DNA of 7,537 nucleotides, from assembly GCA_022708765.1 (NCBI GenBank), contig JAKIYB010000209.1, positions 1-7,537 on the forward strand, in the 5' to 3' direction. Below, one piece after another: positions 1-5,089 of this stretch (positions are counted from its first letter, which is position 1; every line of letters begins with the position of its first letter). Position numbers and translations under genes: made by a program. Source of the DNA: Armatimonadota bacterium (GTDB lineage: Bacteria; Armatimonadota; Hebobacteria; CAIYQO01). A model generated the notes under the pieces. That model made no database searches, was not told where the DNA came from, and worked only from the letters and a program-made list of their open reading frames with translations.

Positions 1-94
1 GCGCCCCTTGCTGTGCCCAGTATTGGTCCCACGCGTGTTCCAATGCCGCGCGGTCCGTCGTCCGCAGGTGCATATTACTGTAGAAGGAGCCCAT
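1..94 (-). CDS. Partial gene of unknown function, N-terminal 31 residues only
   Basis: A minus-strand reading frame opens with ATG at 94 and runs without a stop off the left edge. It encodes MGSFYSNMHLRTTDRAALEH, then AWDQYWAQQGA. A ribosome binding site GAGGGGG (107 down to 101) lies 6 nt before the ATG. An in-frame TGA two codons upstream excludes an earlier start. The composition looks like a real protein: a short hydrophobic/polar strand, then a probable helix from about residue 14. The opening M-G-x-F-Y followed by a strand and a D-R-x-x helix reminds me of small hypothetical proteins seen in several phyla, but that is recollection only and I assign no function. It lies 76 nt downstream of the UPF0182 gene on the same strand with no terminator between, so it may end the mqnA operon. 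A TACAAT (117 down to 112) could be a -10 element of its own, but I see no good -35, and a start near 105 would cut into the ribosome binding site. Confidence 0.6.
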   Translation of the reverse strand, partial: MGSFYSNMHLRTTDRAALEHAWDQYWAQQGA

Positions 95-100
95 GCCTCA

Positions 101-107
101 CCCCCTC
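101..107 (-). promoter_or_regulatory. Ribosome binding site of the left-edge partial gene
   Basis: GAGGGGG on the minus strand, 6 nt before the ATG at 94. It fixes the start of an open frame that is cut by the window edge and supports calling that frame a gene. Confidence 0.55.
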
Positions 108-170
108 ACTCATTGTAACGAAGGCGGGAGGAGCAACATGGACGCTCTACGTGACAATCACACGGGCGTA

Positions 171-3008
171 TCAGGGTGCGGATTGCGCCAGCTCTTCCAG
201 CAACTGGCCTACCTCGCTGATTTCCCGTCCGTAGGCTTCCCAATCGCCGCGCTTCATGGCGTCCTGTGCCCGTCGGAAATGCTCGCGCGCTTCCTGCGCC
301 AGCTCATGCTGTCGCGGCGTGGTGGGAGTGACCGTCGTCACTGCCGGAGTCACCATCGTCTCGCCAGAACGCGGACGCTGCGTAACCGTTGACCGGCCGC
401 CTTGGCGTCCAGTTAACGCGGATAGCGCTTCCTCAAGCGTACGTTTCATGATGACTCGATCCTGGTCGGCGACGATGACGCGCTGCAGTTCCGGGATTTG
501 TGTTTGTTCCGCCTGCAGGAAGATCGGCTGTACGTAGAGCACGGTGTCGGCGATAGGGATAACCATCAGGTTTCCCTTCCAGACGCGCGAACCCGCTGAG
601 CCCCACAGCGTAAACGCCTCGCTGATTTCCGGATTCTGATTGATGCTTGCCTGAATCTGCTCAGGGCCGTTCACCAAACTCTGCTTCGGAAAATTATACA
701 CAAGCAGTTCGCCCAGACGATCAGGGTCGTTACGCGCGCTAAGCCAGGCGATCATATTGCGCTTCTTCTCGCCTTCAGGCGTGTAGGGGCGGATAAGCAG
801 GTATTCCGGTTCGCTGCTGCCGGGAAGGCTCATCACGATATAATACGCTTCCATCGGTACAGCCGCGCCCCGGCCGCTCCGCGTGGAGACCGTCTCAGAG
901 GGGATCGCCCAGCGGTCTTCCTGCTGGTAGAAGACCGTTGGGTCAGTCATGTGGTAGCGCTGATACACGGTCGAAACCGTATTGAACTGCCCTTCCGGCA
1001 CGCGCACGTGCGCGCGCAGTCCCACCGGCATCTCCACAAGCGGCTTGAACAGCTTCGGGAAGATACGCCTCCAGGCTGCGATAAAGGGATCTTCCTCATC
1101 CGTGAGGTACAGGTTCACGGTACCGTCATACGCGTCAATGACGAGTTTTACCGGGTTGCGTAAGTAATTTTGCGTTACCTGTTGATCGCCGGCGATCAGC
1201 AGTGTTGAGTAGGTCGAGTAAGGATACCGCGTGCTGCGGGTATACCCATCAAGTATCCAATACAGGCGTCCGTCAGTGCCCACCACCAGGTACGGATCGC
1301 TGTCGTAACTCAGGAAGGGCGCCACTGCCTTCGCACGCTCAACAATATTTCGCCGGAAGAGGATGCGCGACTGCGGTTTGATATAGTCGGAGATAAGCAG
1401 ATTGATGGCGTTGAATTTATATGCCATCAGCATTCGCAGCAATGGCGACCGCAGTGGAATGCCCGCCTTGCCGCTGTAGGTGGTCAATGCATTGCCGGTG
1501 GACGCCGCCGAGGTATCGCGTGGATAATCGAGTTCCGCTCGGGATGTGCCGGTGAGGATGTAATCATTCGTCAACTCACCGAAGTAGATACCGGGACGTG
1601 TGATTTTCACCGTGCCGTGCGTGGAATGCGGCGGAATATCGCGTACGAAAAAGAGCGGTTCGCCTTTATTGGGATCAAAGGCATTAACTGGCGACATCAC
1701 CAGCCCGTAGCCATGCGTATAAAGGATATGGCGGTTCACCCATGTCTGTTCGGGCAAGCTTGTGATGTCCAACTCCCGCGCGGCCACCATTACCTGGCGC
1801 ATCTGTCCGTCGAGTTGGTAGCGATCCACATCCACGTCGTAGATGCTGTAATAGGCGCGCAGCTCCTGGCGCTGCTTATATACGTCGTGCAGCGGGCGAT
1901 GGTCCCATAAACGGATATTCGCCTCGGTGGTGGGCGAGGTGTTTAGCGCTTCCGCCGTGACGCGTTGCGTGGGGGTGAACTGCCGGGTGGTCACGCGGTC
2001 CAGCCCGTACGCCTGCCGGGTGAAGGCTACGTGATGCGTGATGAATGGACGCTCAAGGTCGAGTTCGTTCGGCACCACTTTGAACTGCTGCACCAGGCCG
2101 GGATATATGCCGAGAATGGCGAACGACGCAACGAGTAAGCCGCCGATAGCGATGGCAAGATAGCGCACGCGTTGCAGGCGAATATTTGCCAGTACCAGCA
2201 CCGCTGCTACCAGCGCCAGCACGCCCATGATTGTCAAGCCGGGGATGCGGGCATACATGTCGGCGAAATTCGGGCCTACGAAGTCCGTCGCGCGCTGCGC
2301 GAGCATCTCATACCGGCCGAGGAAATATCCGGCGGCTTTCGAGAGCAGCACAAGCGCCAGCAGGATGGACAGGTGTGCCAGCACGGGCATGGAAAAGAAA
2401 CGTTCTCCCTGGCGTGTCTGCATCGGCCGGATGAAGAGATAGACGATGCCGACGAGAACCAGCGCGATGAGTAGCGCGGAGAACAACAGCCCGTTTACCT
2501 GTGTCCAGATGGGCAGGCGAAAGAGATAGAAACTGAGATCCTGCTGGAAAATCGGATCTGTTTGTCCGACCGCGCCGCCATACCCGAAGAGCAGGAAGCG
2601 CATCCATGCGTTCGCCAGCACGCGCCCCATCAGCAGCGCGATGCCGGCGGAGACCGCCACTCCCAACCAGAGCATGATACGGCGCAACTGGCGCGTGGGC
2701 AACCCCATGGAGAGATAATCACCGATGCGCCGGCTGAAGTCGAACCATCCCTCGCCGGCGGTGAACCGGAAGGCAATCACCAGATTCGTCACGAGCAACA
2801 CGAAGATGACGATGGCCGCTCCCGCGTTCAGCGCCCATGGTCCCCAGAAGAAGGTCCAGTAAATGTCGCCTCTTCCAAGTTCCTGGTACCAGAACCACTC
2901 GGTAATTGCATTCGCCAGCGTTGGCAGCAGGAAGAAGAACAGGAGGAGAAGTCCCCCGATCACCCACCACCGACGCCGCCGTCTCGGTTGCTGATGCTCA
3001 TAGACCAT
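171..3008 (-). CDS. UPF0182-family large integral membrane protein
   Basis: This is a 945-residue protein of the UPF0182 family, whose biochemical role is unknown. The N-terminus is short, Arg-rich (five Arg at 9-13) and probably cytoplasmic. Seven hydrophobic segments follow, at about 14-36, 55-80, 110-130, 171-193, 208-230, 256-275 and 284-303. A long, probably extracytoplasmic region runs to about 870, then a Thr/Pro-rich linker (about 874-900) and a charged helical tail containing GDWEAYG (about 921-927). Family hallmarks include DPIFQQDLSFYLFRLP (151-166), VVPNELDLERPFI (311-323), RDIPP, an NDYILTGT-like strand, and LLVYNFPKQ with GSRVWKGNLMVIPI near the C-terminus. I chose ATG 3008 because GAGG lies 8 nt upstream; a TTG at 3044 would add 12 residues but has no such site. 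The gene follows mqnC by 57 nt with no terminator, so cotranscription is likely. I see no cysteine anywhere in the translation. Family assignment is secure; function is not known. Confidence 0.95.
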   Translation of the reverse strand: MVYEHQQPRRRRRWWVIGGLLLLFFFLLPTLANAITEWFWYQELGRGDIYWTFFWGPWALNAGAAIVIFVLLVTNLVIAFRFTAGEGWFDFSRRIGDYLSMGLPTRQLRRIMLWLGVAVSAGIALLMGRVLANAWMRFLLFGYGGAVGQTDPIFQQDLSFYLFRLPIWTQVNGLLFSALLIALVLVGIVYLFIRPMQTRQGERFFSMPVLAHLSILLALVLLSKAAGYFLGRYEMLAQRATDFVGPNFADMYARIPGLTIMGVLALVAAVLVLANIRLQRVRYLAIAIGGLLVASFAILGIYPGLVQQFKVVPNELDLERPFITHHVAFTRQAYGLDRVTTRQFTPTQRVTAEALNTSPTTEANIRLWDHRPLHDVYKQRQELRAYYSIYDVDVDRYQLDGQMRQVMVAARELDITSLPEQTWVNRHILYTHGYGLVMSPVNAFDPNKGEPLFFVRDIPPHSTHGTVKITRPGIYFGELTNDYILTGTSRAELDYPRDTSAASTGNALTTYSGKAGIPLRSPLLRMLMAYKFNAINLLISDYIKPQSRILFRRNIVERAKAVAPFLSYDSDPYLVVGTDGRLYWILDGYTRSTRYPYSTYSTLLIAGDQQVTQNYLRNPVKLVIDAYDGTVNLYLTDEEDPFIAAWRRIFPKLFKPLVEMPVGLRAHVRVPEGQFNTVSTVYQRYHMTDPTVFYQQEDRWAIPSETVSTRSGRGAAVPMEAYYIVMSLPGSSEPEYLLIRPYTPEGEKKRNMIAWLSARNDPDRLGELLVYNFPKQSLVNGPEQIQASINQNPEISEAFTLWGSAGSRVWKGNLMVIPIADTVLYVQPIFLQAEQTQIPELQRVIVADQDRVIMKRTLEEALSALTGRQGGRSTVTQRPRSGETMVTPAVTTVTPTTPRQHELAQEAREHFRRAQDAMKRGDWEAYGREISEVGQLLEELAQSAP

Positions 3009-3016
3009 GCTGATAT

Positions 3017-3020
3017 CCTC
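3017..3020 (-). promoter_or_regulatory. Ribosome binding site deciding the UPF0182 start
   Basis: GAGG on the minus strand, 8 nt upstream of ATG 3008. The competing in-frame TTG at 3044 has no comparable site, so the shorter 945-residue protein is preferred. Confidence 0.65.
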
Positions 3021-3065
3021 GGTATACCCTACCCGTCCGCTCAATCGGGATAAACGGATGCCGCG

Positions 3066-4139
3066 TTATGCCGACCCGACAAGCCGATATGTTGTCGTTC
3101 GCTGTGCCGGCCGAAAGCCCAGGTCGGCAATCAGGTGACGCAATGTATCGGCATTGGTATGATAGGTAGTGCCGGCGGCGCTGACCACCTGCTCCTCCAT
3201 CATTGTGCTGCCCAAGTCGTCCGCGCCGAAGCAGAGCCCGAGCTGTCCGAGCTTCAAGCCCTGCGTCACCCATGAAGACTGCGGGTGCGAGATGTTGTCC
3301 AGGTATAGCCGGCTGATGGCCAGCATGCGGAGGAAACCCACGCCACCGCCATCACCCGTGAGATCGTTTCGCCGTGCCAGCGGCGTCGTGCCAGGTTGAA
3401 ATGGCCAGGGGATGAAGCCGACGAAGCCCCCCGACGTGTCCTGTAACGCGCGCAGGCATTCCAGGTGCGCGATGCGCTCGTCCAGGCTCTCCACGTGGCC
3501 ATACATCATCGTCGCCGTCGTCGGCAGACCTTGCCGGTGTGCCTCGCGCATCACGCTCAACCATTGGTCGGCGGCATACTTTCGCGGGCTAATGAGTGAC
3601 CGTACCCGGTCTACGAGGATTTCCGCCCCGCCGCCGGGAATGGAGGCTAATCCCGCCTCACGCAGCCGTGCCAGCACATCCGGTACAGGCACGCCTTCCA
3701 ACTCCGCCAGGTGGAGGATTTCCGGCGGGGAGAGCGCATGAATTTGCACTTCGGGATACGTGGCGGCAACGGCGCGGAACACATCCTCGAACCACGACAA
3801 CGGCAACACGGGATGCAGCCCACCCTGTAGCAGCATCTCCGTACCGCCAACCGCGACCATCTCCGCGACTTTCGTGAGGATGTCGTTTATCGAGAGAAGG
3901 TACCCCTCCCGGCTCTTCACGCCACGATAAAAGGCACAGAATGCGCAACAGGAAGTGCAGATATTCGTATAGTTGATGTTGCGGCCAATGGCATACGTCC
4001 GCGTTTCACCGGAATGCAGCGCGCGACAGCGGGCATCCGCCGCTAACCCCAGTTCCAGCAGCGGCGCGTCAAAGAGCGCTAGGCCTTCATCGGGTGTCAG
4101 GCGCGCGCCTTGCGCGGCGCGGGAGAGCAGATCAGTCAT
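3066..4139 (-). CDS. mqnC: Cyclic dehypoxanthine futalosine synthase (dehypoxanthine futalosine cyclase), radical SAM
   Basis: MqnC is a cytoplasmic radical-SAM enzyme that cyclises dehypoxanthine futalosine in the futalosine pathway to menaquinone. The 357-residue protein has the cluster motif CX3CX2C at Cys61, Cys65 and Cys68, within NINYTNIC...CAFCAFYRG. MqnC-type signatures follow: QGGLHP (105-110), HALSPPEI (134-141), SIPGGGAEIL (166-175) and a PWPFQPGTTPLAR segment. These separate it from the paralogous MqnE and from the F420 enzymes CofG/CofH, which share the fold. An extra Cys64 sits directly before the second cluster cysteine. I chose ATG 4139 because it forms an ATGA overlap with the mqnA stop; a TTG at 4154 would add five residues (MGVAA). 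A weak GGGGGT lies 7 nt upstream, and translation is probably coupled to mqnA. The length is normal for the family and no residue needed for the cluster is missing. Confidence 0.95.
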   Translation of the reverse strand: MTDLLSRAAQGARLTPDEGLALFDAPLLELGLAADARCRALHSGETRTYAIGRNINYTNICTSCCAFCAFYRGVKSREGYLLSINDILTKVAEMVAVGGTEMLLQGGLHPVLPLSWFEDVFRAVAATYPEVQIHALSPPEILHLAELEGVPVPDVLARLREAGLASIPGGGAEILVDRVRSLISPRKYAADQWLSVMREAHRQGLPTTATMMYGHVESLDERIAHLECLRALQDTSGGFVGFIPWPFQPGTTPLARRNDLTGDGGGVGFLRMLAISRLYLDNISHPQSSWVTQGLKLGQLGLCFGADDLGSTMMEEQVVSAAGTTYHTNADTLRHLIADLGFRPAQRTTTYRLVGSA

Positions 4140-4891
4140 GGCAGCAACCCCCAACGCTGTGCCCTGACACGAAACGCTTCTAATCCCGCCAATTCCGCCT
4201 CGCCGGCGTGATAATGCATCACGTCATGTAGATAAGCATAGCAACGCGAGGCGGGAATGCCCAGCCGTGCGGCTTCTTCTTCCGCGATCTCTTCCAACCG
4301 TGCCAGACCCGCTTCCAGCGACGCGCGCAACATCGGTGTCGCTTTTTCCAGCGCAGCGGTATCCCGTGCTATCCAGCCGGCGAAAAAGAATGGCAGTCCG
4401 GTCAGCGCGTGCCACTCTTCCCCCAGATCGAGGACGATTACATCTTCAGCGTTTACGGTTAATCCGGTATCACCAATGAGCACGGCGGCGTCGGCGTCGG
4501 CCAGCATCATTTCCAGATGCGGTGCGACATCCAGACATACGGGTTGGACGCCATATCGCTCCGCGAGGATGATGCGTGCCATTGCCACGGACGACCGCGA
4601 ACTGGTATCCAGTGCCAGCGTACGAATGCTCGCGGGCGCCACCCGACTGAACAGGCGAACGCTCCACGCCGGGCCGGTATTCGTTACCCCGATCTCACGC
4701 AGTAACGTCAACTCCGGGTGCGTCAGCACGGCGAAACTGGAGGCCATGGCGACATCCAACTCCCCCGCAAGCAAACGCGCGATGAGCACGGCGGGCGTGG
4801 CATACATCAGGGAATATCCCGGTCGGGGACAGCGCTCCAACCCATCTACCAGTGGACGTGCATTCAAATATGGTACACTGCCGATTCTCAC
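4136..4891 (-). CDS. mqnA: Chorismate dehydratase of the futalosine menaquinone pathway
   Basis: MqnA dehydrates chorismate to 3-[(1-carboxyvinyl)oxy]benzoate, the first committed step of futalosine-dependent menaquinone synthesis, in the cytoplasm. The fold resembles a periplasmic solute-binding protein but there is no signal peptide. The 251-residue sequence has SVPYLNARPL (5-14), GELDVAMASS (43-52), LALDTSSRSSVA (92-103), VLIGDTGL (137-144) and DLGEEWHALTGLPFFFAGW (155-173), a pattern characteristic of MqnA and distinct from the related MqnD. The start is GTG at 4891. An in-frame TGA two codons upstream rules out any earlier start, and the next candidate, a TTG, lies inside the conserved YLNARPL. 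A GAGG ends only 1 nt before the GTG, too close for normal use, and a -10-like TATACT sits just upstream, so the mRNA may be leaderless. The gene overlaps mqnC by four bases and is probably first in the operon. Confidence 0.95.
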   Translation of the reverse strand: MRIGSVPYLNARPLVDGLERCPRPGYSLMYATPAVLIARLLAGELDVAMASSFAVLTHPELTLLREIGVTNTGPAWSVRLFSRVAPASIRTLALDTSSRSSVAMARIILAERYGVQPVCLDVAPHLEMMLADADAAVLIGDTGLTVNAEDVIVLDLGEEWHALTGLPFFFAGWIARDTAALEKATPMLRASLEAGLARLEEIAEEEAARLGIPASRCYAYLHDVMHYHAGEAELAGLEAFRVRAQRWGLLP

Positions 4892-4897
4892 TCCTCA

Positions 4898-4926
4898 AGT
4901 ATAGCCGAGTCGTGCGTGGAGTGCAA
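4898..4926 (-). promoter_or_regulatory. Predicted sigma-70-type promoter of mqnA, possibly giving a leaderless mRNA
   Basis: On the minus strand, TTGCAC (4926 down to 4921) and TATACT (4903 down to 4898) are separated by 17 nt. The -10 matches TATAAT at five of six positions; the -35 matches TTGACA only in its TTG. Counting seven bases from the end of the -10 puts transcription start at 4891, the first base of the mqnA GTG. This is a motif-based prediction. Confidence 0.45.
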
Positions 4927-4937
4927 AAATATTACAC
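4921..4937. promoter_or_regulatory. Imperfect 17-bp dyad over the mqnA -35 element, candidate operator
   Basis: GTGCAA-AAATA-TTACAC: arms of six bases match at five positions, with a 5-nt A/T-rich centre. The left arm coincides with the predicted -35 element of mqnA, where a bound repressor would block RNA polymerase. I cannot assign it to a known regulator, and a dyad of this size can occur by chance. Confidence 0.3.
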
Positions 4938-4991
4938 CGCCTCCCCCATTATTTTACGTAGCAAAAAGCAGGTACACGCACTGGAGTTCTT

Positions 4992-5012
4992 CCTGTCCTC
5001 CCGCTGAACAGG
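4992..5012. repeat. Short inverted repeat upstream of the glgP promoter
   Basis: CCTGT (4992-4996) and ACAGG (5008-5012) form perfect five-base arms separated by 11 nt, ending 9 nt before the predicted -35 of glgP. The spacing is not that of the E. coli LexA box (CTGT-N8-ACAG). It has no T-run, so it is not a terminator. It may be a binding site or chance. Confidence 0.2.
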
Positions 5013-5021
5013 CCCTCTCAA

Positions 5022-5050
5022 TTGACGGGAAACGCCTTTCGTCTTACCAT
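5022..5050 (+). promoter_or_regulatory. Predicted sigma-70-type promoter of glgP
   Basis: TTGACG (5022-5027, five of six matches to TTGACA) and TACCAT (5045-5050, four of six to TATAAT) are exactly 17 nt apart. Transcription would start near 5057, leaving a leader of about 33 nt before the glgP ATG. It is predicted from motifs and position only. Confidence 0.45.
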
Positions 5051-5077
5051 GGGGTAGCCTGAAATGCAGCATCAGTC

Positions 5078-5082
5078 GAGGT
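5078..5082 (+). promoter_or_regulatory. Ribosome binding site of glgP
   Basis: GAGGT lies 7 nt upstream of the ATG at 5090. With the in-frame TGA at 5060-5062 it fixes the start codon. Confidence 0.65.
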
Positions 5083-5089
5083 TATCATC

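Noticed and set aside
1..118. Plus-strand frame open from the left edge to a TAA at 116-118, possibly the tail of a gene
   Set aside because: Only 38 codons, with no recognisable motif, and it overlaps the opposite-strand frame that has both a start and a ribosome binding site.
144..166. Small hairpin downstream of UPF0182 as a possible terminator
   Set aside because: The stem is about six pairs with two G-U wobbles and a three-base loop, and no T-run follows on the minus strand.
93..392. Plus-strand frame with two ATG codons (93 and 138), each preceded by a strong ribosome-binding-like sequence (AGGAG; GGGAGGAG)
   Set aside because: Most of it is antisense to the C-terminus of UPF0182 and its translation becomes Arg/His-rich, as expected of a shadow frame. 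The part before 138 also overlaps the start of the minus-strand partial gene. The two purine-rich sites are striking but not enough to call a gene.
2562..3053. 163-codon plus-strand frame antisense to the UPF0182 N-terminus
   Set aside because: It is the complement of the hydrophobic membrane segments, giving an artificial Glu/Gln/His/Pro-rich sequence. There is no ribosome binding site of note and it conflicts with a secure gene.
3009..3065. Terminator or internal promoter between mqnC and UPF0182
   Set aside because: Only four-base complementary pieces (TCCG/CGGA) without a T-run. A TATACC has no -35 at proper spacing, and a start from it would fall beyond the ribosome binding site.
4257..4904. 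215-codon plus-strand frame antisense to mqnA
   Set aside because: A Ser/Ala/Arg-rich shadow of mqnA, which has clear family motifs on the other strand.
4992..5012. SOS (LexA) box reading of the CCTGT/ACAGG repeat
   Set aside because: The spacer between CTGT and ACAG is 11 nt rather than the 8 nt of the E. coli LexA site, and nothing nearby relates to DNA damage.
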